From Telmatospirillum siberiense (GTDB taxonomy: Bacteria; Pseudomonadota; Alphaproteobacteria; Rhodospirillales; Magnetospirillaceae), in assembly GCF_002845745.1 (NCBI RefSeq), contig NZ_PIUM01000001.1:124001-188000 (forward strand): a DNA stretch of 64,000 bases, read 5' to 3'. Position numbers and translations under genes: made by a program. Of this stretch, positions 8,597 through 17,665 are shown in pieces (position 1 is the first letter of the stretch; the number at the start of each line of letters is the position of its first letter). The notes under the pieces are model-generated. The model worked only from the letters and a program-made list of their open reading frames with translations, was not told the origin of the DNA and ran no database searches.

Positions 8597-9844
8597 TCAG
8601 CAGCCGGTGTCGCGGGTGCGTTCCACCGCCAGCCCGAACAGCGGACGGGCTTTCGTTCCGGCGTAGCTGCCGCTCAGGGCGGCGGCGAACCACAGCCAGC
8701 CATGCAGGCTGGAGGAGGCGATGCCGCTGAAATAGGCGCCGATGTTGCAGCCGTAGGCCAAGCGGGCGCCGTAGCCCATCAGCAGTCCTCCGACCACCGC
8801 CGCGACCAGCGAACGCAGCGGAATCCGCCAGGATGGTGCAAATTTTCCGGCCAATCCGGCCGCCGCCATGGCGCCGATGACGATGCCGAAATCCATGACC
8901 GAGGTGATGTCTTCGAAGACGCTGGCATGTAATGCCGTGGCGCGGGCCGGGCTGCTCCAGAACCCCCAGGAGGAGACGTCGAAGCCGATGGCCGAGGCGA
9001 TTTTCGATCCCCACAGGGCGAAGCCGGAGGTGACGCCCCATGGCCGTCCGGCCAGGAGAAGGGTGGCGAGATTGACCAGAACCAGGGCGACGGCGCCCCA
9101 GACGAGCGGCCAGGGTCCGCGCGTCAGGCGGTGCAGGAGGCCGGTGGCGGGGCGTGCCGCGATCGCCGGCGTGCCGTGCCGGCGGCGTTCGAGCACCAGG
9201 CTGATCCAGGCCACCGCGCCGAAAAGGGCGAGGTTGAGGACGAGCGCCGGAGCCCATCCCAGGGTGGCGATCAGGGAGATCGGTCCCAGGTTCGGCGTCG
9301 CCTGCCACCAGGGCAGATGATAGGCGCCGATCGCCGAACCGGCGATGAAGGCGGCCAGGGTGACCAGCATGCGAACATTGCCTCCGCCCACGGTGAACAG
9401 GGTGCCGGAGGCGCATCCGCCGCCCAACTGCATGCCGAGACCGAAAAGAAAGGCGCCGGCCACGACGGAGACGCCCACCGCGCCGATCTCGCCTTTCACC
9501 GGTTGCCCGAAAACGCTGCCATGGGCCAGTAGGGGGAAGAAGATCAGAACGGCGAGCGCCAGCATCAGCATCTGCGCGCGCAATCCGGCTCCACGCCTGT
9601 CGGCAAGGAAGACGCGCCAGGCCGAGGTAAATCCGAAGGAGGCGTGGTAAAGGCTGATGCCGGCCGCCCCTCCGACCAGCAACAACACGCCCTGACGCCA
9701 GGAGACGGTCTGTGCCAGCCAGACCGCGCCGACCAGCAGCAGGGCGAGGGCAACCGTCACCACGCTGCGATTGATTTCCGGCAGGCTGGACGGCGGCGCC
9801 GTGGTGAGCCGAGCGTCGATGGACAGGTCGAGAGATGACGACAT
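8597..9844 (-). CDS. YeeE/YedE-family transporter (thiosulfate uptake TsuA-like)
   Basis: The 415-residue product is a polytopic inner-membrane protein with about nine or more hydrophobic stretches. It has two related halves, each with a conserved cysteine loop: FGLGMQLGGGCASGTLFTVG in the first and GYGARLAYGCNIGAYFSGI in the second. These loops match YeeE/YedE proteins, whose characterised member TsuA imports thiosulfate with the cysteines passing the sulfur ligand. Import of thiosulfate or a related sulfur compound is therefore likely. No TusA-like partner gene is adjacent. It is a single gene, and the AT-rich 9845-9985 stretch upstream should hold its promoter. Confidence 0.88.
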   Translation of the reverse strand: MSSSLDLSIDARLTTAPPSSLPEINRSVVTVALALLLVGAVWLAQTVSWRQGVLLLVGGAAGISLYHASFGFTSAWRVFLADRRGAGLRAQMLMLALAVLIFFPLLAHGSVFGQPVKGEIGAVGVSVVAGAFLFGLGMQLGGGCASGTLFTVGGGNVRMLVTLAAFIAGSAIGAYHLPWWQATPNLGPISLIATLGWAPALVLNLALFGAVAWISLVLERRRHGTPAIAARPATGLLHRLTRGPWPLVWGAVALVLVNLATLLLAGRPWGVTSGFALWGSKIASAIGFDVSSWGFWSSPARATALHASVFEDITSVMDFGIVIGAMAAAGLAGKFAPSWRIPLRSLVAAVVGGLLMGYGARLAYGCNIGAYFSGIASSSLHGWLWFAAALSGSYAGTKARPLFGLAVERTRDTGC

Positions 9845-9985
9845 AGGGCCTCCATGGCCAAATACATAAAATTCATGTTGGATATCATCGCTTTTACGCG
9901 GCGGCGAATGTGGCGTGGAGGGATGTATGTTTCACAATACGGAATGTCAATTAATTTTAATTAGCACATAAAAGTTGTTTTTTCA

Positions 9986-11131
9986 TCAGGCGATGCGCGC
10001 GCCTCCCCGCCAGACGGTGCGGATGACCGGAACCTCGCCGGTGTCGTGGACGCGGACCAGATCGGCCCGCCGGCCCACGGCGATGGCGCCGCGATCATCC
10101 AGGCCGGCGACGGCAGCCGGCACGCTCGAAACGGTGGCGACGGCCGCCGGCAGGTCGAGGCCGATGCCGTCGCGGCTGAGCAGGAAGGCCGCATGCATCA
10201 GGCTGAAGGGCACGTAGTCCGAACTCAGCACGTCAAGGACGCCGGCCTTGGCCAGGTCTCCGGCGGCGACGTTGCCGGAATGCGAGCCGCCGCGCACGAC
10301 GTTGGGCGCCCCCATCAGGACGCGGATGCCGGCGGCGTGGGCGGCCCGCGCCGCTTCCACCGTGGTCGGAAATTCCGAGAAATCGATGCCGAGGGCCAAA
10401 GCCTCCTCCACATGGTCGGGCGTGGCGTCGTCGTGACTGGCCAGGGTCAGCCCGCGGTCGCGGCTGGCCGCGGCGATCCTCAGGCGATGATCGGCGGAAT
10501 AGCGGGCCGAATTCTCCCGCTGGCGGCGGGTGAATGCCGCCATCTCGGCCGCCGTGAAGTGATATTTGCCCATGTAATATTCCATGTATTTGTCTTCATG
10601 GACGAATTGGCGCTGACCCGGCGTGTGGTCCATCAGGCTGACGATGCCGACCAGGGGATTGTCGGCGAAGCTCTCGAACAACGAGACGATGTTGGCCGAG
10701 GATACTTCGCAGCGAAGGTGCAGTCGGTGTTCCGAACGTAAGTGCCCGCTCGCCTGGGCCTTGACGACCCCTTCGACCATGGCATTCAGATTGGCCAGCC
10801 GTTCCGAGCCGTCGATGATGTCGCCGCAGGAAATGGCATCGAACACCGTGGTGATGCCGGCGGCCGCCATCTGGGCGTCATGGGCCATCACCGCGCTTGT
10901 GGCGTTCCAGCGGACTTTCGGGCGGGGGGTGACGTGCTTTTCCAGATTGTCGGTATGCAACTCGATCAGGCCGGGCAGCAGATGGTCTTCCCGGCAATCG
11001 ACGGCGCCGGCAATATGACTTTTCCCGCTGGCGATGTCGGCGATCAGGCCGTCCCTGACCTGGATGGTGCCGGGGAACTCCTCGGTTTCCGTGACGATGC
11101 GGGCGTTGGTCAGAATGATTTCGGAATTCAT
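9986..11131 (-). CDS. phnM: Alpha-D-ribose 1-methylphosphonate 5-triphosphate diphosphatase PhnM
   Basis: PhnM removes pyrophosphate from ribose 1-methylphosphonate 5-triphosphate to make the substrate of C-P lyase. The 381-residue product is an amidohydrolase-fold enzyme. It has the N-terminal metal motif LLPGLIELHTDNLEKHVTPR, SEHRLHLRCEV, a LASHDDATPDHV motif and the GAPNVVRGGSHSGN loop, all characteristic of PhnM. It follows phnL closely in the minus-strand phnGHIJKLM operon and is its last gene. It is the canonical copy; a second, diverged PhnM is encoded at 16517-17665. Confidence 0.95.
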   Translation of the reverse strand: MNSEIILTNARIVTETEEFPGTIQVRDGLIADIASGKSHIAGAVDCREDHLLPGLIELHTDNLEKHVTPRPKVRWNATSAVMAHDAQMAAAGITTVFDAISCGDIIDGSERLANLNAMVEGVVKAQASGHLRSEHRLHLRCEVSSANIVSLFESFADNPLVGIVSLMDHTPGQRQFVHEDKYMEYYMGKYHFTAAEMAAFTRRQRENSARYSADHRLRIAAASRDRGLTLASHDDATPDHVEEALALGIDFSEFPTTVEAARAAHAAGIRVLMGAPNVVRGGSHSGNVAAGDLAKAGVLDVLSSDYVPFSLMHAAFLLSRDGIGLDLPAAVATVSSVPAAVAGLDDRGAIAVGRRADLVRVHDTGEVPVIRTVWRGGARIA

Positions 11132-11134
11132 CGG

Positions 11135-11818
11135 TTAGCCTCGCATGGTGTGGAGACGGGTGGAAACGGCTTCGCGGACCTCGTCGTCGTGGAAGACGCC
11201 GACCAGGGCCCGCTTTTCGGACTTGGCCTCGACGATCAGGTCGATCACCTGGGCACGGTTCTCGGCGTCGAGCGAGGCGGTGGGTTCGTCCAGCAATAAG
11301 ATGGGGTGTCGCGCGGCGAAACCGCGGGCGATGTTCACCCGCTGCTGCTCGCCGCCCGAGAAGGTGGCCGGCGCCAGGGACCACAGACGTTCCGGGATGC
11401 GCAGGCGGGAAAGCAGTTCGGCGGCGCGCTGTCGCGCCTGGTCGAGGGGGACGCCGATGGCGCGCAGGGGCTCGGCCACCACATCGAGGGCAGGCACCCG
11501 GGGGATCGCCCGCAGGAACTGGCTGACGTAGCCCATGCTGCGCTTGCGCACCTCGATGACCTGGCGCGGATCGGCGCGGGCGATATCGACCATGGCGCCG
11601 TCGTGGTGGATGCGGATGGCGCCGCCGTTCGGTTTGCAATTGCCGTAGAGGCAGCGCAGCAGGGTCGATTTGCCGGCTCCCGACGGCCCGTGCAGGGTCA
11701 GGCATTCCCCGGCTTCGACCGTCAGCGAGGCGTCGGCGAAAACGGGAATTTCGACGCCGCCCTGGGTATGCAGGACGTAAGTCTTGGACAAGTCGTCCAC
11801 TTCGATCATCGCGGTCAT
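11135..11818 (-). CDS. phnL: Phosphonate C-P lyase complex ATP-binding protein PhnL
   Basis: The 227-residue ABC-type ATPase is needed for C-P lyase activity and is thought to work with PhnI in forming the ribose triphosphate phosphonate, rather than in transport. Walker [10 protein letters not shown] is near residue 45, the signature [16 protein letters not shown] near 150 and Walker [14 protein letters not shown] near 170. The start overlaps the phnK stop by four bases (ATGA). PhnL-type features such as [17 protein letters not shown] distinguish it from PhnK. Confidence 0.94.
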   Translation of the reverse strand: MTAMIEVDDLSKTYVLHTQGGVEIPVFADASLTVEAGECLTLHGPSGAGKSTLLRCLYGNCKPNGGAIRIHHDGAMVDIARADPRQVIEVRKRSMGYVSQFLRAIPRVPALDVVAEPLRAIGVPLDQARQRAAELLSRLRIPERLWSLAPATFSGGEQQRVNIARGFAARHPILLLDEPTASLDAENRAQVIDLIVEAKSEKRALVGVFHDDEVREAVSTRLHTMRG

Positions 11819-12585
11819 GGCTGCAGCACCGAGGATACGAGAAGCTGGGTATAGGGATGGTGCGGATCGTCCAGCACCTGGTCGGTCAGGCCGGTTTCCA
11901 CCACCTCGCCTCCCTGCATCACCATCAGCCGATGCGCCAGCAGGCGGGCCACCGCCAGATCATGGGTGACGACGATGGCGGCGAGGCCCAGGTCGGTGAC
12001 CAGTCGGCGCAACAGATCGAGCAGGCGGGCCTGGACCGAGACGTCGAGGCCGCCGGTGGGCTCGTCCATGAAGACCAGCCGGGGATGGGTCACCAGATTG
12101 CGGGCGATCTGCAAACGTTGCAGCATGCCGCCGGAAAAGGTCAGGGGAAGATCGTCGATCCGGCCGGTATCGATCTCCACCTGTTCCAGCCATTCCGCCG
12201 CCTGGGCGCGAATGCGTCCGTAATGGCGCGCACCCACCGCCATCAGCCGTTCGCCGACATTGGCGCCGGCCGACACGCCCATGCGCAAGCCATCGCGCGG
12301 ATTTTGATGGACGATCCCCCAATCGGTGCGCATCAGCATGCGCCGGCGGGGCTCGCCCATGGCATAGATGTCGGTCAATCCTTCCTCGCGGGTGTCGTAG
12401 GCCACCGTACCGGAGGTGGGTTCCAGACGGGCCGACAGGCAATTGAGCAAGGTGGTCTTGCCCGAGCCCGATTCGCCGACGATGCCCATGACCTCGCCGG
12501 GCCACAGCTCGAAGCCGACGTCTTTGCAGCCGACGCGATCGCCATAGAGGCGGGTCAGTCCGGAGACTTGCAGGAGCGGGCTCAT
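11815..12585 (-). CDS. phnK: Phosphonate C-P lyase complex ATP-binding protein PhnK
   Basis: The 256-residue ABC-type ATPase binds the C-P lyase core complex (PhnGHIJ) and drives its conformational changes. Walker [11 protein letters not shown], the signature [15 protein letters not shown] and Walker [14 protein letters not shown] are present. The sequence [20 protein letters not shown] is typical for PhnK. The ATG at 12585 overlaps the phnJ stop in an ATGA; the frame stays open further upstream only because of high GC content. The four-base overlaps on both sides show a tightly coupled operon. Confidence 0.95.
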   Translation of the reverse strand: MSPLLQVSGLTRLYGDRVGCKDVGFELWPGEVMGIVGESGSGKTTLLNCLSARLEPTSGTVAYDTREEGLTDIYAMGEPRRRMLMRTDWGIVHQNPRDGLRMGVSAGANVGERLMAVGARHYGRIRAQAAEWLEQVEIDTGRIDDLPLTFSGGMLQRLQIARNLVTHPRLVFMDEPTGGLDVSVQARLLDLLRRLVTDLGLAAIVVTHDLAVARLLAHRLMVMQGGEVVETGLTDQVLDDPHHPYTQLLVSSVLQP

Positions 12586-13433
12586 TCCGCCGCCTCCTTG
12601 GCGTCCCGGCGCCTTTGGCAGTAATCGGTGTCCGAGCAGACGAACATGCGCCCGCCCTTGTCGTCGGTGACCACCTCGTCGAGGAAACTTTCCGTCGAGC
12701 CGCACAGCGCGCAGGCCTGGGACCATTTCTGGACTTCGAATGGATGGTCCTCGAAATCCAGGCTTCTGACGGAGGTCCAGGGCGGCACCGCGTAGATGCG
12801 CTTTTCGCGTCCGGCGCCGAACAATTGGAGCGCCGGGTTGCGGTGCATCTTCGGATTGTCGAACTTGGGGATGGGCGATGGGCGCATCAGATAGCGGTCG
12901 TCGACCAGCACCGGATAGTCGTAGGTGGTGCTGATGCGGCCAAAGCGGGCGATGTCTTCGTAAAGCTTCACATGCATGATCCCGTAATCGGCCAGGGCGT
13001 GCATCTTCCGGGTCTCCGTTTCGCGCGGCTCCAGCCAGCGCAACGGTTCCGGGGTCGGCACCTGATAGACGATGGTCTGTCCTGCCGACAGCGGGGTTTC
13101 CGGGATGCGGTGACGGGTCTGGATGATGGTGGCCTCCTCGGTCCGCGAGGTGGTGCGGATCCCGGCGGTGCGGGCGAAGAAGCGGCGGATGGAGACGGCA
13201 TTGGTGGTGTCGTCGGCGCCCTGGTCGATGACCTTCAGGATATCGTCGGGTCCGATGATGCCGGCGGTGACCTGGATGCCGCCGGTCCCCCAGCCGTAGG
13301 GCAGCGGCATCTCGCGGCTGCCGAAAGGCACCTGGTAACCGGGAATCGCCACCGCCTTCAGGATGGCGCGGCGGATCATCCTTTTGGTCTGCTCGTCGAG
13401 ATAGGCGAAATTGTAGCCTTGGCTTGTATTCAT
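12582..13433 (-). CDS. phnJ: C-P lyase, alpha-D-ribose 1-methylphosphonate 5-phosphate lyase PhnJ
   Basis: PhnJ is the radical-SAM enzyme that breaks the carbon-phosphorus bond, releasing the alkane (methane from methylphosphonate) and ribose cyclic phosphate. The 283-residue product carries the unusual C-terminal cysteine cluster CALCG, then 21 residues, C, 5 residues, C, which holds the 4Fe-4S centre and catalytic cysteine. GYQVPFGSREMPLPYGWGTGG near the N-terminus is highly characteristic. It lies between phnI and phnK and overlaps both by four bases. Confidence 0.97.
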   Translation of the reverse strand: MNTSQGYNFAYLDEQTKRMIRRAILKAVAIPGYQVPFGSREMPLPYGWGTGGIQVTAGIIGPDDILKVIDQGADDTTNAVSIRRFFARTAGIRTTSRTEEATIIQTRHRIPETPLSAGQTIVYQVPTPEPLRWLEPRETETRKMHALADYGIMHVKLYEDIARFGRISTTYDYPVLVDDRYLMRPSPIPKFDNPKMHRNPALQLFGAGREKRIYAVPPWTSVRSLDFEDHPFEVQKWSQACALCGSTESFLDEVVTDDKGGRMFVCSDTDYCQRRRDAKEAAE

Positions 13434-14509
13434 TCGGCCGCTTCCTTGCCGGGGCCTTGGGCGCGCAGGCGCCGGACCAGTTCAAGTTCGGATTGAAAAT
13501 CGACGTAATGCGGCAGTTTCAGATGCTGCACGAAGCCCGAGGCCTCCACATTGTCGGAATGGGACATGACGAACTCCTGGTCTTGCGCCGGGCTCGTCAG
13601 GTCCTCGCCCAGTTCTTCCGCCCGCAGGGAGCGGTCGACCAGCGCCATCGCCATCGCCTTGCGCTCCGAGCGGCCGAAGGCAAGGCCGTAGCCGCGGGTG
13701 AATTGCGCGGGCTTCTCCTTGGAGCCCTTGAACTGGTTGATCATCTGGCATTCGGTCAGGGTGACATCGGCGATTTCGATGGCGAAACCCAGTTCCTCGG
13801 GCACCAGTTCGACCGAGACCTCGCCCATGCGGATCTCGCCGGCGAAGGGATGGGTATGGCCATAGCCGCGCTGTGTCGAATAGGCGAGCGACAACAGAAA
13901 GCCCTCGTCGGCGCGGGCCAGGTTCTGCAGACGCAAGGTCCGGTCGGCCGGAAAGGTAAGCGGCTGGCGGGTCAGATCCCGGGGCTCGTCGTCGCTTTCC
14001 GGATTGCGCTCGATCAGCCCTTCCCGACCGAGCACATCGGTGACGCGCGGCATGGCGGCGTCGACCGGGCGCTCCGCCGGCGGGGCTTCTTCCGGTTCGC
14101 CGTCCTCGGCCAGCGAGAAGTCGAGCAGCCGATGGGTATAGTCGTAGGTCGGCCCCAGGACCTGGCCGCCGGGCAGATCCTTGAAGGTCGCGCTGATCCG
14201 CCGGCGGATCGCCATGGCGGCGGTGTCGACGGGCAGGGTATGGCCGAACCGGGGCAGGGTGGTTCGATAGGCGCGCAGCAGGAAAACAGCCTCGACCAGG
14301 TCTCCCTGGGCCTGCTTGATGGCCAGCGCCGCCAATTCGCGGTCGTGAATGGATCCTTCCGTCATCACCCGTTCGACGGCGAGGCCCAACTGCTCGCTTA
14401 CCTGGGCGAGGGAAAGCTCGGGGACGTTTCGGTCGCCGCGCCGGTCCTCGGCCATGAGGCGGTGGGCGCTGTCGATGGCCTTTTCGCCCCCTTTGACTGC
14501 CACATACAT
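13430..14509 (-). CDS. phnI: C-P lyase core subunit PhnI (ribose 1-methylphosphonate 5-triphosphate synthase nucleosidase)
   Basis: PhnI provides the nucleosidase activity that links the phosphonate to the ribose of a purine nucleoside triphosphate, with PhnG, PhnH and PhnL. The 359-residue product begins MYVAVKGGEKAIDSAHRLM, the standard PhnI N-terminus. It contains LAYSTQRGYGHTHPFAGEIR and GYGLAFGRSERKAMAMALVD, both strongly conserved in the family. It starts three bases after the phnH stop region and overlaps phnJ by four bases. Confidence 0.96.
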   Translation of the reverse strand: MYVAVKGGEKAIDSAHRLMAEDRRGDRNVPELSLAQVSEQLGLAVERVMTEGSIHDRELAALAIKQAQGDLVEAVFLLRAYRTTLPRFGHTLPVDTAAMAIRRRISATFKDLPGGQVLGPTYDYTHRLLDFSLAEDGEPEEAPPAERPVDAAMPRVTDVLGREGLIERNPESDDEPRDLTRQPLTFPADRTLRLQNLARADEGFLLSLAYSTQRGYGHTHPFAGEIRMGEVSVELVPEELGFAIEIADVTLTECQMINQFKGSKEKPAQFTRGYGLAFGRSERKAMAMALVDRSLRAEELGEDLTSPAQDQEFVMSHSDNVEASGFVQHLKLPHYVDFQSELELVRRLRAQGPGKEAAE

Positions 14510-14511
14510 GT

Positions 14512-15117
14512 TCAGTCCTCCAATCGCGTGCTGCGCGGCAGGGCCGCCAGAGAGGCGCCGCAGGTGAAGATCAGGTCGACGCCGCGCGGAAAGAGGACCC
14601 GGTTGTCGGCGATCCAGGTCCGGAAGTCGCCGGGCAGGCCGGCGGGCGCGAAAACCGTGCTTTTCTCTATGCCGGGTCCGCGCAGGGTCCAGGCTTCGCC
14701 GTTATCAAGGCTGGGAAGCTGGATGATCAGTGTCGTCGACCGGTCCGGATATTCATCGCTGCCGGTGTGGAAAAGCCCGAGCGGCGGCATGGCGGAGGCA
14801 TCGGCGACGACGGCGAAGGCCGCCTCCTCGGGCCGCGCGGTCAAAGGGCAGCCGCAGTGGAAGCGGAAATAACCGCTGACCCGGGAAGACTGGGCGGCGG
14901 CGTCCAGCCACAGGGGCGTCTCGTAATCGGCCAGGGTCAGGGCGACGGCGGCCGTGGAGGGATCGAGGGGGGCGGGGGGCGTCAAACGGACCGGCAGCGC
15001 GACGATGCTGCCGGGGTGGGAGACGGCGTACAGCACCGCCCTGAACACGCTTTGCTGGTCGAGGACCGGGTCGGAAAGGCCGGGCAACAAGCCCTCGCTC
15101 GAATTGGTCTGGGGCAT
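14512..15117 (-). CDS. phnH: C-P lyase core subunit PhnH
   Basis: The 201-residue product is a structural subunit of the PhnGHIJ core complex, related in fold to PLP-dependent enzymes but without the catalytic lysine chemistry (family knowledge). It contains VFRAVLYAVSHPGSIVALPV near the N-terminus, DYETPLWLD, and GPGIEKSTVFAPAGLP, all typical for PhnH. The ATG at 15117 gives the usual length; the frame stays open upstream within the phnG coding region. It lies five bases after phnG and a few bases before phnI. Confidence 0.93.
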   Translation of the reverse strand: MPQTNSSEGLLPGLSDPVLDQQSVFRAVLYAVSHPGSIVALPVRLTPPAPLDPSTAAVALTLADYETPLWLDAAAQSSRVSGYFRFHCGCPLTARPEEAAFAVVADASAMPPLGLFHTGSDEYPDRSTTLIIQLPSLDNGEAWTLRGPGIEKSTVFAPAGLPGDFRTWIADNRVLFPRGVDLIFTCGASLAALPRSTRLED

Positions 15118-15122
15118 GACGC

Positions 15123-15572
15123 TCAATCCTCTCCGCGAGCCATGGTGAAGAAATCGACCCGGGTGGCCGCCGCTTTTCGCGCGGCCTCCCGTTTCCGGGT
15201 TTCCCTGCGGGCCGCCAATTGATCGAGCAGAGCTTCGATGTCGGCGCGCCCGCCGGGGCTTTGCAGCAGCGCGTCGATCAGCGCGGCCCGCTCGGCCTGG
15301 GCGGCGGCCCTGCCGGCGATCCAGGCATGTCCGACGATGCCGTTGGCCAGGCGGACCGAGCAGCGGGTCACCGTCATCTCGCCCAGATTGAAGGGGGCCC
15401 CGTCGCCGCCGACGCGGCCCCGCACCATCACCAGTCCGGTCTCGGGGCGGCGAAGCAGGTCGTAGGGAGGCGGCGGCTCGATCTTCGACCAGCACTCCGC
15501 AACCTCTTCCGGCCGGGCCTTGGCGAGAATACCCATCCAGCGGCGGCGGGCGTTGTTATCGTCAGAAGACAT
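15123..15572 (-). CDS. phnG: C-P lyase core subunit PhnG
   Basis: The 149-residue product is the smallest core subunit of C-P lyase and helps PhnI in the nucleosidase step. Diagnostic stretches are RRRWMGILAKARPEEVAECW, RPETGLVMVRGRVGGDGAPF and FNLGEMTVTRCSVRLANG. It is the first gene of the minus-strand operon phnGHIJKLM. It is transcribed away from phnF, with a palindromic operator candidate just upstream (15587-15608). Confidence 0.94.
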   Translation of the reverse strand: MSSDDNNARRRWMGILAKARPEEVAECWSKIEPPPPYDLLRRPETGLVMVRGRVGGDGAPFNLGEMTVTRCSVRLANGIVGHAWIAGRAAAQAERAALIDALLQSPGGRADIEALLDQLAARRETRKREAARKAAATRVDFFTMARGED

Positions 15573-15586
15573 GGATCAATCCTAAA

Positions 15587-15608
15587 TAGGTCTAGACGTC
15601 TATATCTA
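15587..15608. promoter_or_regulatory. PhnF operator candidate
   Basis: An imperfect 22-base palindrome centred on the perfect core TAGACGTCTA (15593-15602); 9 of 11 half-site positions match. It sits in the 97-base gap between the divergent phnG and phnF. GntR/HutC-type PhnF proteins are known to bind short palindromes containing TCTAGAC/GTCTATA-like halves in such gaps. Confidence 0.6.
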
Positions 15609-15669
15609 ACTATGCAATCTTTATGATCGTTCCGAAGGCCGAATACAAGAATGGAAGGGTGAAAATTCG

Positions 15670-16410
15670 ATGACGGACCTTGCGCGTGGCGAAGGCATGG
15701 CCTTGTGGCGCCAGATCGCCCTTCGCCTGGAGAAGGACATCGTCGACGGCCGGCACCAGCCGGGCGAGCGCCTGCCGACCGAACATCGGTTGGCCGAGGA
15801 ATTCGGCGTCAACCGTCATACGGTGCGCCGGGCCGTCGCTTCGCTGGAAGCCAACGGTCTGGTGCGCATCGAACAGGGGCGGGGCACGTTCGTTCAGGAA
15901 AGCGTCGTCGACTACCGGGTCAAGCAGCGCACGCGGTTTTCCGAAAACATTCTGGATGCCCGGCAGGAACCCTCGGGCCGGATTCTGTCTGTGCGGGAGG
16001 AGGCGGCCGAAGGCGCCGTGGCCAAGGCGCTCGAACTGCGCAAGGGCGCCATCGTATGGGTGATCGAACGGGTGGGCGAGGCCAACGGCCGGCCGATCAG
16101 CGTGGCTTCGCACTATTTCGTCAAAGCGAGGTTCCCGGCTTTGCCGGAGATTTTCGCGGCGGCCGGGACGATCTCCGCCACCTTGGAACGGTTGGGCGTC
16201 GGCGACTACATCCGCAAGATCACCCGGGTCACCGCCCGCGCCGCCCGCGCCGCCGATGCCCGCCTGCTGCAGCAGGCTCCCAATAAGCCGATCCTGCTGA
16301 CCGAGGGAATCAACATCGACGCATCCGGGCGTCCGGTGGAATACAGCGTCGGCCGCTGGGCCTCGGACCGCGTGCAGATCGTTTTCGAACCGGGCAGCGA
16401 CCATGGATGA
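15670..16410 (+). CDS. phnF: Phosphonate metabolism transcriptional regulator PhnF (GntR/HutC family)
   Basis: The 246-residue product has an N-terminal winged helix of the GntR type (LPTEHRLAEEFGVNRHTVRR, followed by EANGLVRIEQGRGTFV) and a C-terminal UTRA ligand domain. It is transcribed divergently from phnGHIJKLM with the palindrome at 15587-15608 between them, so it most likely represses that operon and itself. The ATG at 15670 has a GGAAGGG-like ribosome site about 15 bases upstream. Confidence 0.92.
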   Translation: MTDLARGEGMALWRQIALRLEKDIVDGRHQPGERLPTEHRLAEEFGVNRHTVRRAVASLEANGLVRIEQGRGTFVQESVVDYRVKQRTRFSENILDARQEPSGRILSVREEAAEGAVAKALELRKGAIVWVIERVGEANGRPISVASHYFVKARFPALPEIFAAAGTISATLERLGVGDYIRKITRVTARAARAADARLLQQAPNKPILLTEGINIDASGRPVEYSVGRWASDRVQIVFEPGSDHG

Positions 16411-16439
16411 ATCGGCCGCAGATCCATAGTTGGTTCGCA

Positions 16440-16457
16440 GTGTCACCGAATTATCAC
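16440..16457 (+). promoter_or_regulatory. Possible Pho box upstream of the second phnM
   Basis: GTGTCAC (16440-16446), four bases, then TTATCAC (16451-16457) gives two 7-base direct repeats at the 11-base period of PhoB sites (consensus CTGTCAT-N4-CTGTCAT). The second repeat is degenerate. It is 60 bases before the gene at 16517. Confidence 0.45.
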
Positions 16458-16516
16458 GCCGATCCTGGCCCGGCCGGGCTATTGGCGTTGTCCCCCATGA
16501 AAGAGGTGCGTAGAAG

Positions 16517-17665
16517 ATGGACTTTTGCATTGAAGGGGCCCGCGTACTCCTGCCCGATGGCGCGCTGACCCCGGTCTCGGTCGCTGTGAGCGGCGGGCGG
16601 ATCGCCGAAATCGGCGGCTCCTCGGGGAGCCGGGTGCTCGATGCATCCGGCCTTTTGCTTCTGCCCGGGATCATCGATCTGCATGGGGACGCTTTCGAAC
16701 GTCAACTGATGCCGCGCCCGCAAGTGCATTTTCCCGCCGATATCGCCCTGATCGATACCGATCGCCAACTGGTGGCCAACGGCGTCACCACCGCCTTGCA
16801 CGGCTTGACCTGGTCATGGGAGCCGGGCTTGCGCGGGCGCGAGGCGGCGGTTGGTTTTCTGGATACGCTGGAAAGGTTGCGGCCCGTTCTGGCCTGCGAC
16901 AGTCATGTTCATCTGCGTTACGAGGTTTTCAACATCGGGGCCGCCGATGAGATCGAGCAATGGCTGGTCCGGGGGCGCATCCATCTGCTGGCTTTCAACG
17001 ACCATCTGCCGATGTTCAAGCGGCGTGTCGCACAACCCTCGAAGCTCGCCCAGTATGCCGAGCGGGCGCATTTGGGGCTGACCGCCTTCACCGATCTGCT
17101 GAACACGGTTTCCGAGCGTGAAGCCGAGGTCGCGCCGACCAACCGGCGGCTGGCCGAGACGGCGCGACGGCATGGCGTTGCCCTGGCCTCCCATGATGAT
17201 CCGACACCGGAGGCGCGGCGGCATTTTCATGATTTGGGCTGTGGTCTCTGCGAATTTCCGCTGAACCGGGAAACCGCCGAGGAAGGGCGCCGCCAGGGGG
17301 ACTCTGTCATCATGGGCTCGCCCAATGTGGTGCGGGGACGCAGCCATCTCGACGGCGGCATGCGGGCAGCCGAGATGGCCGCGGCCGGCCTGCTCGACGT
17401 ACTGACCTCGGATTATTACTATCCGGCCCTGCCGCAGGCGCCGTTCCGCCTTGCCCGTGACGGCATGCTGCCCTTCGCTCAAGCCTGGCGGCTGGTTTCC
17501 ACCAATCCGGCGCGTGTGGCGGGGTTCGTCGACCGTGGCGAAATCGCACCGGGACAGCGCGCCGATTTCGCGCTGATCGATGACGCGGATCCCGAACTTC
17601 CCCGGGTGATCGCCACCGTGGTCGGCGGCGAATTGGTCCATGCGACGAAGGATCTGCTGCGATGA
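16517..17665 (+). CDS. phnM: Second PhnM-like amidohydrolase (alpha-D-ribose 1-methylphosphonate 5-triphosphate diphosphatase)
   Basis: The 382-residue product is a PhnM homologue clearly diverged from the one at 9986-11131. It keeps the metal-binding layout: LLPGIIDLHGDAFERQLMPR in place of the HTDN form, DSHVHLRYEV, ALASHDDPTPEARRHFHD, and the MGSPNVVRGRSHLDGG loop. Both copies therefore look catalytically intact. The HGDAFERQ variant forms a recognised subgroup in alphaproteobacterial phosphonate clusters. The stop overlaps the start of the next gene (ATGA), pairing it with the 2H-phosphoesterase-like protein. It lies directly behind phnF with its own promoter region and a possible Pho box. 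Confidence 0.9.
   Translation: MDFCIEGARVLLPDGALTPVSVAVSGGRIAEIGGSSGSRVLDASGLLLLPGIIDLHGDAFERQLMPRPQVHFPADIALIDTDRQLVANGVTTALHGLTWSWEPGLRGREAAVGFLDTLERLRPVLACDSHVHLRYEVFNIGAADEIEQWLVRGRIHLLAFNDHLPMFKRRVAQPSKLAQYAERAHLGLTAFTDLLNTVSEREAEVAPTNRRLAETARRHGVALASHDDPTPEARRHFHDLGCGLCEFPLNRETAEEGRRQGDSVIMGSPNVVRGRSHLDGGMRAAEMAAAGLLDVLTSDYYYPALPQAPFRLARDGMLPFAQAWRLVSTNPARVAGFVDRGEIAPGQRADFALIDDADPELPRVIATVVGGELVHATKDLLR

Noticed and set aside
13424-14872. Long plus-strand open frame opposite phnI and phnH
   Set aside because: It is antisense to well-conserved phn genes, has no family features and a low-complexity Gly/Arg/Gln-rich composition; a GC-bias artefact.
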